Source: Pseudidiomarina halophila (lineage in GTDB: Bacteria; Pseudomonadota; Gammaproteobacteria; Enterobacterales; Alteromonadaceae). From it: a DNA stretch of 64,000 nucleotides. A model generated the notes under the pieces. The model did not search any database. It saw nothing but the letters and a program-made list of their open reading frames with translations, and had not been told where the DNA came from. The stretch's first letter is position 1. Each line of letters begins with the position of its first letter. This document shows, piece after piece, positions 56,261-64,000 of the stretch. The position numbers and the translations under genes are program-made. Location: positions 372,001 through 436,000 of the forward strand of contig NZ_PIPW01000001.1 of NCBI RefSeq assembly GCF_003987215.1, written 5' to 3'.

Positions 56261-57240
56261 ACAAATTGATGTCGATGGCATTGGTTGCCACTGCGCTGCT
56301 GCTTGCACCTAAGCAAGTTGTTGCCCAGGACGAAGCCGGATTTGCCGACTACGTAGAAAAAATCAAAATTGAAGCTTTGGAACATGGGTATAGCGAAAGC
56401 ACTCTGGAGAAAGCTTTTGCAAACGCTAAGTTTTATCAGCGCTCGGTTAGTGCTGATAAGAATCAACCAGAATTCAAACTCACTTTAGACACCTATCTGC
56501 CGCGCGCGGTACCTGAGTGGAAAGCCAAACAAGCGCTTGAAAAGTACAACGAGCACAAAGAGTTACTGGAAAAGATTGGTGAAGAGTACGGCGTGCAACC
56601 GCGCTTTATCGTCGCGTTATGGGGTATCGAAACCAACTTTGGCTCCTACACTGGTGGGTTTGACGTGGTCTCTGCCTTGACCACCATGGCCTATGAAGGT
56701 CGTCGCGAAGAGTTCTTCAAGAAGCAACTCTGGCAGGCGCTGACGATAATTCAGGAAGGTCACATTGACGTCGAGCAGATGAAAGGGTCATGGGCCGGTG
56801 CGATGGGCCAGACCCAGTTTATGCCAAGCTCATTTATGGCCTATGCGGTCGATTACGACGGTGATGGTCGCAAGGATATCTGGAACTCGATGGGTGACGT
56901 GTTTGCCTCAGCGGCAAACTACCTGAAGAACGCCGGTTGGCGTGATGATGTGACCTGGGGTCGTCAAGTGCAGTTGCCGGCAGACTTTGACGTGTCCATT
57001 GCCGAGTTAAAGAATAAAAAGACCTTAGCTGAATGGCAGGCGCTAGGTGTGCGCCGTATGGATGGCAGCGATTTGCCGCAGCGCAGCGATATTGAAGCTG
57101 CGGTGGTGATCCCCGACGACAAAGAAGGGCGCGTTTACCTCGCCTATGCAAATTATGATGCATTGATGCGCTGGAACCGTTCGCATTATTTCGTCGCGGC
57201 GGTGGGTTACTTATCTGACCGTATTCGCTTTCCACGCTAA
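56257..57240 (+). CDS. Lytic murein transglycosylase, MltB-like
   Basis: This periplasmic enzyme of 327 residues cleaves peptidoglycan glycan strands with anhydro-sugar formation. It has a signal peptide (about 1-23, ending VVAQD), then the SLT_2/MltB domain with the catalytic Glu in ALWGIETNFGSYTGG (near 122) and GSWAGAMGQTQFMPSSFMAYAVDYDGDGRKDIW. No lipobox is present, so it is the soluble type. The gene sits between ycgL and ycgM, a placement also common in Alteromonadales. Confidence 0.92.
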   Translation: MNKLMSMALVATALLLAPKQVVAQDEAGFADYVEKIKIEALEHGYSESTLEKAFANAKFYQRSVSADKNQPEFKLTLDTYLPRAVPEWKAKQALEKYNEHKELLEKIGEEYGVQPRFIVALWGIETNFGSYTGGFDVVSALTTMAYEGRREEFFKKQLWQALTIIQEGHIDVEQMKGSWAGAMGQTQFMPSSFMAYAVDYDGDGRKDIWNSMGDVFASAANYLKNAGWRDDVTWGRQVQLPADFDVSIAELKNKKTLAEWQALGVRRMDGSDLPQRSDIEAAVVIPDDKEGRVYLAYANYDALMRWNRSHYFVAAVGYLSDRIRFPR

Positions 57241-57245
57241 GTCTT

Positions 57246-57884
57246 ATGATGAAACCCTCAAAAATCGTCTGCGTGGGTCGCAATTATGCGGCCCATGCAG
57301 CCGAATTGAATAACCCCATTCCGGCCGAGCCGCTGTTATTTATTAAACCCCCCAGTAGCCTGGCATCGCTGCCAAATGTGGCCATTCCGACGCAACAGGG
57401 TGCCTGTCACCACGAGCTTGAGCTAGCGGTGCAGGTAGGCGAACGACTGCGACGAGTTACACCACAGCGGGCGCTAGAGGCGCTGTGTCAGGTCACCCTG
57501 GCGTTAGATTTAACCTTGCGAGACGTGCAGGATAAGCTGAAGCAGCAGGGGCAGCCCTGGGAACGCGCCAAAGCCTTTGATGGTGCCTGTGTGCTTGCGC
57601 CCTGGTTGCCGATAACTGACAGCGCTGCGTTACAAAGCGCGACATTTGAACTTTACTGCGATGCGCAATTGCGCCAACAGGGCGATGCGCAACAGATGTT
57701 GCTGCCGATTGCTGAGCTGGTGGCACATATCAGCCATGTTTTCACGCTGGAGCCGGGAGATATCGTATTAACCGGTACGCCGGCGGGTGTTGGTCCTCTA
57801 ACCGTCGGGCAGCAGCTGGATCTGCATTTGCACATTGCCGGGCAGAGCTACCAGTGGCAGGGTCAGGTGCAGGCCAATGACTGA
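57246..57884 (+). CDS. ycgM: Fumarylacetoacetate hydrolase family protein (YcgM)
   Basis: This FAH-fold protein of 212 residues has [21 protein letters not shown], the metal ligands in [20 protein letters not shown] and [13 protein letters not shown]. coli YcgM (219) is a member with oxaloacetate tautomerase or acylpyruvase activity reported for relatives; the true substrate here is unknown. Two ATG codons at 57246 and 57249 are possible. The stop overlaps ycgN by eight bases. Confidence 0.92.
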   Translation: MMKPSKIVCVGRNYAAHAAELNNPIPAEPLLFIKPPSSLASLPNVAIPTQQGACHHELELAVQVGERLRRVTPQRALEALCQVTLALDLTLRDVQDKLKQQGQPWERAKAFDGACVLAPWLPITDSAALQSATFELYCDAQLRQQGDAQQMLLPIAELVAHISHVFTLEPGDIVLTGTPAGVGPLTVGQQLDLHLHIAGQSYQWQGQVQAND

Positions 57885-58341
57885 GGCACCTTTCTGGCAG
57901 CGCAAAAGCTTTGCCGAAATGACTCATGCGGAATGGGAATCCCTGTGTGACGGCTGCGGTAAATGCTGCCTGCATAAGCTTATTGATAGCGATGATCACG
58001 ACGAAACTGTGCACTACACTGATGTTGCCTGTGCGCTGTTAGACACCGGGACTGCGCGCTGTAGTAATTATGCCGAGCGCACCAAGCATGTACCTGATTG
58101 TGTGGTCATCACGCCGGAGAACGTCTACGAGCTGGATTATATGCCAACGTCTTGTGCCTACCGGCGCCTGGCAGAAGGGCGCGATCTGGCAAGCTGGCAT
58201 CCGCTGCGTCACAACGGCTCTACTGCGGCAATGGTAGCCGCCGGTATGAGTGCGGCAGGGCGGGTGGTAAACGAAAACGAGGCCCTGGCTGAGGACCTCG
58301 AATTACGTATCGTCACTTGGCCGCTAGAGCCTGGCCGTTAA
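57877..58341 (+). CDS. ycgN: YcgN family cysteine-cluster protein
   Basis: This 154-residue protein of the UPF0260/YcgN family has a metal-binding CDGCGKCC cluster near residue 26 and further conserved cysteines in [26 protein letters not shown] and PTSCAYR. It opens [23 protein letters not shown], nearly as in E. coli. A bound metal is likely; its function is unknown. ATG 57877 overlaps ycgM by eight bases; the longer frame from 57835 was rejected. Confidence 0.93.
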   Translation: MTEAPFWQRKSFAEMTHAEWESLCDGCGKCCLHKLIDSDDHDETVHYTDVACALLDTGTARCSNYAERTKHVPDCVVITPENVYELDYMPTSCAYRRLAEGRDLASWHPLRHNGSTAAMVAAGMSAAGRVVNENEALAEDLELRIVTWPLEPGR

Positions 58342-58351
58342 AAGACGGCAG

Positions 58352-58870
58352 TTAAAACTTACGCGCAGCAATTAAACGTAGCAGCAGCACCACAACACCG
58401 ACAATGGCATAGCTGGCAAAGATGATACGCATCCACTCAGGCATGCTCATGTCGAGAAATGACCAGTTAATATCACCGCATAGGCCGGTAGCACTGAAAA
58501 GATCCGGTAACCACTGATGCAACGGCATCCAGTCAGGGAAGTTCGGGAAGGTATCGCAGACTGCGAAAAACGAGTTTTTCGCTTGCTGGGCCGCAACATG
58601 GTTGTTGGCTATGATAAAGCCCCAAATTGCAGCAGTGAGCCAGCCAGCGAAGCCGACCAGGCGCGCCAGGGCAAACTTAGGAGCCAGCAGTGGCACCAGC
58701 GCCGCGAAACCGATACTAAGCACAGCAACGCGCTGATAGATGCATTTTACGCAAGGCTCGAGACCCATCTGGTATTGCATGTAGAGTGCAGTAGCGAACA
58801 GACCAAAAGCGGTCGCTGCAAGCAGTGCCCAGGCACCACGGCGTTCAGGAAGTTGAGCGAAAAAGCGCAT
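58352..58870 (-). CDS. dsbB: Disulfide bond formation protein DsbB
   Basis: DsbB reoxidises DsbA and passes electrons to quinone. The 172 residues have four membrane helices and the two redox pairs: Cys40-Cys43 (EPCVKC) and Cys105-Cys131. These correspond closely to E. coli Cys41/44 and Cys104/130, and Arg in IYQR is conserved. CAT 58868-58870 gives the normal N-terminus; the frame extends 42 codons upstream without similarity. It is divergent from fadR. Confidence 0.96.
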   Translation of the reverse strand: MRFFAQLPERRGAWALLAATAFGLFATALYMQYQMGLEPCVKCIYQRVAVLSIGFAALVPLLAPKFALARLVGFAGWLTAAIWGFIIANNHVAAQQAKNSFFAVCDTFPNFPDWMPLHQWLPDLFSATGLCGDINWSFLDMSMPEWMRIIFASYAIVGVVVLLLRLIAARKF

Positions 58871-59060
58871 GTTATTCAGGTCTCTTATAATTGGTTTTGC
58901 GGAAAAGATAGCGAAGCGCGTAAGGGTTGTCGATAGATTTCTGTAAAGCAAGTACGACAAAACTTGTCCGACCATTGGAAAGCCTGATAAAATCATCGGT
59001 CATAACATTAATAATAATCGAGCCTCTACCGGTTTTGATTCACATTAAATAGGTCACTTC

Positions 59061-59771
59061 ATGATCATCAAGGCACAGAGTCCAGCAGGGTTCGCGGAAG
59101 AATATATAGTGAAGTCCATTTGGAATGGACACTTTGCTCCAGGTACAATTTTGCCTGCAGAACGTGAGCTGTCGGAACTGATCGGCGTCACGCGAACGAC
59201 TTTGCGTGAAGTTTTGCAACGCCTTGCGCGCGACGGCTGGCTGACCATTCAGCATGGTAAGCCAACGCGGGTGAACAATTTCTGGCAGACCTCAGGATTA
59301 AATATTCTTGAAACTCTGGCACGGCTCGATGAAGACGGCATGCCAGAACTCGTCGATCAGCTGCTTTCCGCCCGCACCAATATCAGCGCCATCTACATTC
59401 GCGCAGCAGTGCGCAACGCGCCTGAACGTGTTGCTGAATTGTTAGCTGAGGCGGAAGAGTTAGACGATACGGCGGATGCATTCAGCGAGTACGATTACCG
59501 CCTGAACCACGATTTAGCCATGGCCTCGGGTAATCCGATTTATGTGTTGGTGCTGAACGGTTTTAAAGGCTTGTACTCGCGCATTGGTAATTTCTATTTT
59601 TCCAATGATGAAGCGCGTAAGCTGGCACGCAAATACTACGCTGATCTAAAAGCTGTCGCGACCGAAGAAAAACGCGAACAGGCTGCATTGTTGGTGCGCG
59701 ATTACGGTTACGCGTCCGGGCGGATTTGGGATAAATTACGCGGCGATCTCCCCGCCGATTTGGTTGAATAG
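59061..59771 (+). CDS. fadR: Fatty acid metabolism regulator FadR
   Basis: This GntR-family protein represses beta-oxidation and activates unsaturated fatty acid synthesis, and is released from DNA by long-chain acyl-CoA. The 236 residues are very close to E. coli (239). The winged helix (about 6-75) includes [35 protein letters not shown] followed by [16 protein letters not shown]. The C-terminal acyl-CoA domain has [32 protein letters not shown]. dsbB is divergent. A PsrA-like regulator is also present in the window. Confidence 0.97.
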   Translation: MIIKAQSPAGFAEEYIVKSIWNGHFAPGTILPAERELSELIGVTRTTLREVLQRLARDGWLTIQHGKPTRVNNFWQTSGLNILETLARLDEDGMPELVDQLLSARTNISAIYIRAAVRNAPERVAELLAEAEELDDTADAFSEYDYRLNHDLAMASGNPIYVLVLNGFKGLYSRIGNFYFSNDEARKLARKYYADLKAVATEEKREQAALLVRDYGYASGRIWDKLRGDLPADLVE

Positions 59772-59797
59772 TACGCTTAGTTCAAACGATGAAAAAT

Positions 59798-59827
59798 AAA
59801 AAGCCCCGCAATTTTTGCGGGGCTTTT
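59798..59827. terminator. Bidirectional terminator between fadR and sodB
   Basis: AAAAAGCCCCGCAA and TTGCGGGGCTTTTT form a near-perfect stem with an A-run on one side and a T-run on the other, serving both convergent genes. Confidence 0.94.
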
Positions 59828-59862
59828 TCGTTAGACTTACTCTTAAGCTGAGCTGCTAGCGG

Positions 59863-60444
59863 TTAACCGAAGTTTTTCGCAACGAAGTCCCAGTTGACCA
59901 ATTTCCAGAAGGCGTTCAAGTAGTTTGGACGCGCATTGCGGTAATCGATGTAGTAGGCATGTTCCCATACATCAACGGTCATAAGTGGTGTTACTGCATC
60001 GTCAGTTACAGGTGTTTTGGCATCGTCAGTGTTGACAATAGCAACTGAACCGTCAGCTTTTTTCACTAACCAGGTCCAGCCTGAACCGAAGTTGCCGGCA
60101 GCTTTAGCATTGAACTCTTCTTTGAATTTATCAAAAGAGCCAAATGCAGAGTTAATTGCATCGGCAAGTTCGCCAGTAGGCTCACCGCCACCATTTGGGC
60201 TTAAGCAGTGCCAGTAGAACGTGTGGTTCCACACTTGCGCTGCGTTGTTAAACACGCCACCAGATGAAGACTTGATGATGTCTTCGAGTGACTTATTTTC
60301 CATGTCGGTGCCTTTCACAGCATCGTTCAACTTGCTTACGTAAGCAGCGTGGTGCTTGCCGTAATGGTATTCTAGTGTTTCCGCAGAAATATGCGGTTCA
60401 AGAGCATTTTTCTCATAAGGTAATGCTGGTAGTTCGAACGCCAT
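59863..60444 (-). CDS. sodB: Iron superoxide dismutase
   Basis: SodB converts superoxide to peroxide and oxygen in the cytoplasm. The 193 residues equal E. coli SodB in length. Metal ligands are His27 ([13 protein letters not shown]), His near 74 (VWNHTFYW), and Asp and His in [13 protein letters not shown]. The [23 protein letters not shown] segment is of the Fe type. CAT 60442-60444 gives the normal [10 protein letters not shown] start. It is monocistronic and divergent from grxD. Confidence 0.97.
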   Translation of the reverse strand: MAFELPALPYEKNALEPHISAETLEYHYGKHHAAYVSKLNDAVKGTDMENKSLEDIIKSSSGGVFNNAAQVWNHTFYWHCLSPNGGGEPTGELADAINSAFGSFDKFKEEFNAKAAGNFGSGWTWLVKKADGSVAIVNTDDAKTPVTDDAVTPLMTVDVWEHAYYIDYRNARPNYLNAFWKLVNWDFVAKNFG

Positions 60445-60483
60445 ATGTAGACTCTCCATTCTTGGTGTTGTGAATTTATCGGG

Positions 60484-60512
60484 TTCGTTTTCATTTTGCC
60501 GTTGAAAACGAA
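60484..60512. repeat. Inverted repeat in the sodB leader/promoter region
   Basis: TTCGTTTTCA (60484-60493) and TGAAAACGAA (60503-60512) are perfect complements around a nine-base loop, about 40 bases upstream of sodB. It may be an RNA hairpin in the leader or a protein site; no known regulator motif was recognised. Confidence 0.6.
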
Positions 60513-60685
60513 TCTTTAAGTCTCAATATACCTAGATTGAGGCAGATAAGTTTATTTCAAGGGTAGTAGGTTATTTTTAAATTGTCAGTAGTTGGTCCAT
60601 TTGCCGACGCGCTGTACTGCAATCATACTGCTTGATGTGGTAAACTTGCCTTCATCAACTCGCTGAAAGAAGTAAGGACGAATGC

Positions 60686-61024
60686 ATGGAAACTGTAGAA
60701 AAAATTAAGCAGCAAATCAGTGAAAACCCGATACTGCTTTATATGAAGGGTTCACCAAAATTACCTAGCTGTGGTTTCTCATCACAAGCCTCACAGGCAC
60801 TGATGGGCTGTGGTCAGCCGTTTGCTTACGTTGATATCCTACAGAATCCTGAAATTCGTGCTGAATTACCAAATTACGCAGATTGGCCAACCTTCCCGCA
60901 GTTGTGGGTTGAAGGTGAACTGATCGGCGGTTGTGATATCATTCTGGAGATGTTCCAGAAAGGCGAATTACAAGAATTAATTAATGAAGTTGCAGCACGT
61001 CATCCTGCGCCTTCAGAAGATTAA
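60686..61024 (+). CDS. grxD: Monothiol glutaredoxin GrxD
   Basis: This CGFS-type glutaredoxin of 112 residues binds and transfers [2Fe-2S] clusters with glutathione. The active site Cys29 is in LPSCGFSSQ, and WPTFPQLWVEGELIGGCDII is the conserved glutathione-binding part. E. coli GrxD is 115 residues. ATG 60686 follows AAGG by eight bases. A peroxiredoxin gene follows by 36 bases on the same strand. Confidence 0.96.
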   Translation: METVEKIKQQISENPILLYMKGSPKLPSCGFSSQASQALMGCGQPFAYVDILQNPEIRAELPNYADWPTFPQLWVEGELIGGCDIILEMFQKGELQELINEVAARHPAPSED

Positions 61025-61060
61025 GTTTCATTTAGTACAACAACATTACGGAGAAAAGAA

Positions 61061-61666
61061 ATGGGTGTATTAGTAGGCCGTAAAGCTCCTAATTTCACTG
61101 CAGCAGCAGTATTAGGAACAGGTGAAATTGTTGAAGACTTTAACTTGCACAAAGAAATCAAAGGCAAGAAAGCTGTCGTATTCTTCTATCCGCTGGACTT
61201 CACGTTCGTATGTCCTTCTGAGTTGATCGCATTTGATCACCGTTTAGAAGAGTTCAAAAAGCGTGGCGTTGAAGTCATCGGTGTTTCTATCGATTCACAG
61301 TTCACCCACAACGCATGGCGCAACACCAGTGAAGAAAATGGTGGTATCGGTGAAGTTAAATACCCACTGGTAGCTGACGTTAAGCACACTATCTGTAAAG
61401 CATATGACGTTGAGCACCCAGAAGCTGGCGTTGCTTTCCGTGCATCATTCCTGATCGACGAAGACGGTACTGTACGTCACCAGATCGTTAACGACCTGCC
61501 ATTAGGCCGTAACATTGACGAAATGATCCGTCTGGTTGACGCACTGAACTTCCACCAGAAACACGGCGATGTATGCCCAGCTGGCTGGAAAGAAGGTGAT
61601 GAAGGTATGAAAGCTGACGCTAAAGGCGTAGCTGACTACCTGTCTAAGAACGCCGGTAAGCTTTAA
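61061..61666 (+). CDS. Typical 2-Cys peroxiredoxin (AhpC/Prx1 type)
   Basis: This enzyme reduces hydrogen peroxide and organic peroxides through a Cys sulfenate. The 201 residues contain peroxidatic Cys51 in DFTFVCPSELIAF and resolving Cys near 172 in GDVCPAGW. A C-terminal YLSKN tail is of the sensitive eukaryote-like type. It is closer to the Prx1/TsaA group than to E. coli AhpC (187). No ahpF is adjacent, so thioredoxin is the likely reductant. ATG 61061 follows GGAGAAA. Confidence 0.94.
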   Translation: MGVLVGRKAPNFTAAAVLGTGEIVEDFNLHKEIKGKKAVVFFYPLDFTFVCPSELIAFDHRLEEFKKRGVEVIGVSIDSQFTHNAWRNTSEENGGIGEVKYPLVADVKHTICKAYDVEHPEAGVAFRASFLIDEDGTVRHQIVNDLPLGRNIDEMIRLVDALNFHQKHGDVCPAGWKEGDEGMKADAKGVADYLSKNAGKL

Positions 61667-61727
61667 AAAGCTAAAGCGTTATTGGTTGTTGGTTATTGGT
61701 TATTCGATAAAACTACAACCGTTAGAG

Positions 61728-61753
61728 AAGGTCGCCTTTGGGCGGCCTTTTTT
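61728..61753 (+). terminator. Rho-independent terminator after the peroxiredoxin gene
   Basis: AAGGTCGCC and GGCGGCCTT pair around a TTTG loop with one mismatch, then a run of Ts. Just before it, 61679-61702 holds degenerate TTATTGGTT repeats. Confidence 0.85.
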
Positions 61754-61779
61754 GTTGGTTGGGGCGGGAGAATTGTGTG

Positions 61780-62292
61780 ATGTTAGTAGCGCTGGAGAAA
61801 GAGGACTTTGAGATGGTGGCGGGTTGGCTGGCTGATCCGGAGGACCATTTTAAGGTGTGCGGAAATGCTTTTGGTTACCCGCTTAAGCGCGAAGTTTTTG
61901 AGGCTTTTTTCGTGGAAACTGCGGGCGACCCGAATGTACGACTGTGTTTTAAGTACTGCGTGGATGGCCGGGCGGTGGGCATGGTGCACTTCACCCGCAT
62001 CGATCGGCAAAATGACTTTGGCCATATCGGCGTAGCGATGGTCGATCCAACAACGCGTTCGGCGGGGTATGGTCGAGCGATGTTTGCCGCGATACTCAAG
62101 AAAGGTTTCGAAGAACTGAACTTTCACCGCATCGACTTAAATGTCTTTGAATCTAATCCGCGCGCGCTGAAGTTCTACCAGGACGCCTTTGGCTTCAGGG
62201 TTGAAGGCTTAGCGCGCGACACCATCAAAAAAGACGGCCATTATCAGGGCTGGTATACCCTGAGTCTGTTGCGTCCTGAATGGCAGGCTTAA
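61780..62292 (+). CDS. GNAT family N-acetyltransferase
   Basis: The 170-residue acetyltransferase resembles RimJ/RimL-type GNATs: the acetyl-CoA loop HIGVAMVDPTTRSAGYGRAMF (near 100), then FEELNFHRIDLNVFESNPRALKFYQDAFGFRVEG. The substrate (protein N-terminus, amino acid or polyamine) cannot be inferred. ATG 61780 follows GGGAG. The stop shares a TTAA palindrome with the convergent VOC gene, so the two overlap by four bases. Confidence 0.86.
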   Translation: MLVALEKEDFEMVAGWLADPEDHFKVCGNAFGYPLKREVFEAFFVETAGDPNVRLCFKYCVDGRAVGMVHFTRIDRQNDFGHIGVAMVDPTTRSAGYGRAMFAAILKKGFEELNFHRIDLNVFESNPRALKFYQDAFGFRVEGLARDTIKKDGHYQGWYTLSLLRPEWQA

Positions 62293-62639
62293 GACTCAGA
62301 CCACACGGCGTACTCGTTGCCGCTGGGGCAGGTGAAATGAAAGCGACGGCCACCGGGAAAGTCAAAGATAGGCTTAACGATGGTGCCACCAGCTTTCTCA
62401 ACGTCCTGTTGAGCTTGCTCTAAGGCACTGCTGTAAAGCACCACCAAAGCGCTCCCTTGTGCAGTGGTTGCCGTGAGCTCTGAACGATAAAAGCCGCCAT
62501 CTAATCCCGCTCCCTGAATGGCGACGTAATCGGGACCGTAGTCCACGAAGCTCCAACCAAAGGCGTCGGTGAAAAACTTTTTCGTCGCTTCTATGTTGGT
62601 TGCTGGCAGCTCTACATAATTAATTAATACATTAGCCAT
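62289..62639 (-). CDS. VOC family protein (glyoxalase/bleomycin-resistance fold)
   Basis: This small metalloenzyme-fold protein of 116 residues opens NVLINYVELPATNIEATKKFFTDAFGWSFVDYG and ends PIFDFPGGRRFHFTCPSGNEYAVWSES. These are the two beta-alpha-beta-beta-beta modules of the vicinal oxygen chelate superfamily. The substrate is unknown. CAT 62637-62639 was chosen over an upstream start that would overlap dbpA. It follows dbpA by 29 bases. Confidence 0.85.
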   Translation of the reverse strand: MANVLINYVELPATNIEATKKFFTDAFGWSFVDYGPDYVAIQGAGLDGGFYRSELTATTAQGSALVVLYSSALEQAQQDVEKAGGTIVKPIFDFPGGRRFHFTCPSGNEYAVWSES

Positions 62640-62668
62640 CGTCTGTAGTCCTTGCGTGAATCGGCGTG

Positions 62669-64000
62669 TTACAACGCCCATGCCCGAAAGCGTTTCGCTT
62701 TGATTTTGTCGTTATTAATTAATGCGAGCGCATGATTTAGCTTCGAGGTTTTTACCGCCACATAAGCCCATTGTGCTTGCACCTTAATCTTACCAATATC
62801 CTCGACACTCAGTTTTTTGTCGCGCGTAAGTGCGCCGACAATATCACCTGGACGCAATTTGTGTTTCTTGCCGCCGTTGATTTGCACTGTTGTGTACTCG
62901 GCCTGTAAGGGGCGTGCGGCGGAGTTCAGGGCGGGTAACTCGAGCAACTTGATGGGAGCCGAGAGCGTGTCTTCGAGCATGCGCATCTTGTAATCATCTT
63001 TCGCGCCAATGAGCGTGACTGCAAGGCCTTCGGCACCCGCGCGCCCGGTACGGCCGATGCGGTGGGTGTGGGTCGCTAAATCGTGCGCCATGCCGACATT
63101 GATAACCAAATCGAGTTCGGCAATATCCAAACCGCGTGCGGCGAGGTCGGTGGCGACTAAGACGCGTCCGCTGCCATTGGCAAATTGCACCATGGTCTGA
63201 TCGCGATCTTTTTGTTCCAAATCACCGTGTAGCGCAAGGGTGCTGAATCCTTTGCTTTTGAGTGCATCAGCAATGCTTTGGGTTTCAACTTTGGTGGTGC
63301 AGAACACCATGCAATTGCCCGGTTGCAACTCCAGTAGTAACGCTCGTACCGCCTGCGCAGGTGAGGCATCTCCTAACTGATAGAAGCTTTGCTGAATTGA
63401 GGTTTGCGTTTTGCTTGCTGCTACTTTGATGATTTCAGCATCGGTACACACCTGTTTCGTCAGTTGGCGGATACCTTGCGGGTAGGTCGCGCTAAAGAGC
63501 AAGGTCTGGCGCACGCCAGGGGTCTTCGCGATAATACCGGCTAACTCGTCCTGAAAGCCCATTTCCAGCATGCGATCGGCTTCATCGAGAACCAAGGTTT
63601 GTAACTGCGCCAGGTTTAAGCGCTCAGCTTGTAAATGGTCCAATACGCGGCCTGGTGTCCCGACCAGAACATGGGCACCATGTTCAAGGGATGCCGCCTG
63701 TACCCGTGAAGGGGCGCCGCCACAAAGCGTTAATACCTTAACGTTTGCTAGTGACTTGGCTAAGCCACGAATCGCTTCAGCGACCTGCTCAGCGAGCTCA
63801 CGGGTGGGGCATAGTACCAGCGCCTGGGGAGCAAAGGAGTTGGTATCCAGCTTCGACAATAGGCCCAAGGCAAAGGCGACGGTTTTACCAGAGCCGGTTT
63901 CCGCCTGCACCACGACATCTTCACCACGCAGAATTTTCGGCAAACTGAACGCCTGTACGTCGGTCATTTGCTCGAACCCAGCGTCGTTCAGGCTGCTCAA
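62669..64000 (-). CDS. dbpA: ATP-dependent RNA helicase DbpA (5' end cut by window)
   Basis: DbpA is a DEAD-box helicase that acts on 23S rRNA hairpin 92 during large-subunit assembly. The 443 visible residues lack about 15 N-terminal ones. Motifs: Q-region TDVQAFSLP, AETGSGKT, PTRELAEQ, DEADRMLEMGF, SATYPQ, ATDLAARGLDIAELDLVIN and HRIGRTGRAG. The specific C-terminal RNA-binding domain (about 370-443) begins TVQINGGKKHKLRPGDIVGALT, as in E. coli DbpA. The true start lies beyond base 64000. Confidence 0.94.
   Translation of the reverse strand: MSSLNDAGFEQMTDVQAFSLPKILRGEDVVVQAETGSGKTVAFALGLLSKLDTNSFAPQALVLCPTRELAEQVAEAIRGLAKSLANVKVLTLCGGAPSRVQAASLEHGAHVLVGTPGRVLDHLQAERLNLAQLQTLVLDEADRMLEMGFQDELAGIIAKTPGVRQTLLFSATYPQGIRQLTKQVCTDAEIIKVAASKTQTSIQQSFYQLGDASPAQAVRALLLELQPGNCMVFCTTKVETQSIADALKSKGFSTLALHGDLEQKDRDQTMVQFANGSGRVLVATDLAARGLDIAELDLVINVGMAHDLATHTHRIGRTGRAGAEGLAVTLIGAKDDYKMRMLEDTLSAPIKLLELPALNSAARPLQAEYTTVQINGGKKHKLRPGDIVGALTRDKKLSVEDIGKIKVQAQWAYVAVKTSKLNHALALINNDKIKAKRFRAWAL

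Overview
This window is 64 kb of dense chromosomal DNA from a gammaproteobacterium. It most resembles the Alteromonadales, and an Idiomarina/Pseudidiomarina-type genome is my best guess. That placement is inferred from gene order (prfA-prmC-sirB2-sirB1-kdsA, dnaX-ybaB-recR-htpG-adk, yoaA-tsaB-slp-fadD-rnd-ycgL-ycgM-ycgN, an intact hisGDCBHAFI operon), a marine-type TonB2/TtpC system, a RibBX-type riboflavin enzyme, and FadR together with a PsrA-like regulator. No tRNA, rRNA, transposase, phage gene or CRISPR array was seen. The first gene (prfA) and the last (dbpA) are cut by the window edges.

Layout. 1-5.8 kb: prfA-prmC, a lone receiver protein, sirB2, sirB1, a DUF819 membrane protein and kdsA. 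5.8-9.6 kb: an anchored periplasmic protein, a PsrA-like TetR regulator and fadE. 9.6-15.4 kb: ettA divergent from glyA-nrdR-ribD-ribBX. 15.4-19.5 kb (minus strand): panE, an AmpG-like permease, a cyclophilin and rlmG. 19.5-23.1 kb: a KAS III-like synthase, an enoyl-CoA hydratase, the 4.5S RNA gene, a repeat-rich spacer, kynA and a short priC. 23.6-28.6 kb: a six-gene TonB2 energy-transducing operon.

28.7-30.7 kb is the most interesting part. A short exported precursor with seven EGKCG motifs is followed, in overlapping frames, by a DUF692 multi-iron oxidase and a DUF2063 partner. This is an HvfABC/bufferin-type system making a modified-cysteine copper-binding peptide. A 41-residue membrane protein follows it.

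31-37.5 kb holds a receiver protein, apt, dnaX with an A10 slippage site, ybaB, recR, htpG behind a near-consensus heat-shock promoter, and adk. 37.6-41.5 kb: a MAPEG protein, a hydrolase, a CsdA-like cysteine desulfurase and a MATE exporter. 41.4-48.8 kb (minus strand): the complete histidine operon with a promoter, a leader peptide containing four consecutive His codons, and an attenuator. 49-58.3 kb: yoaA through ycgN. 58.3-64 kb: dsbB, fadR, sodB, grxD, a peroxiredoxin, a GNAT acetyltransferase, a VOC protein and dbpA.

Fatty-acid metabolism recurs in separate places: psrA-like/fadE, the KAS III-like gene with an enoyl-CoA hydratase, fadD and fadR. FadR-like operators appear upstream of fadD and of the KAS III-like gene, which suggests one regulatory circuit. 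Redox and metal stress is a second theme: the EGKCG peptide system, sodB, grxD, peroxiredoxin and dsbB.
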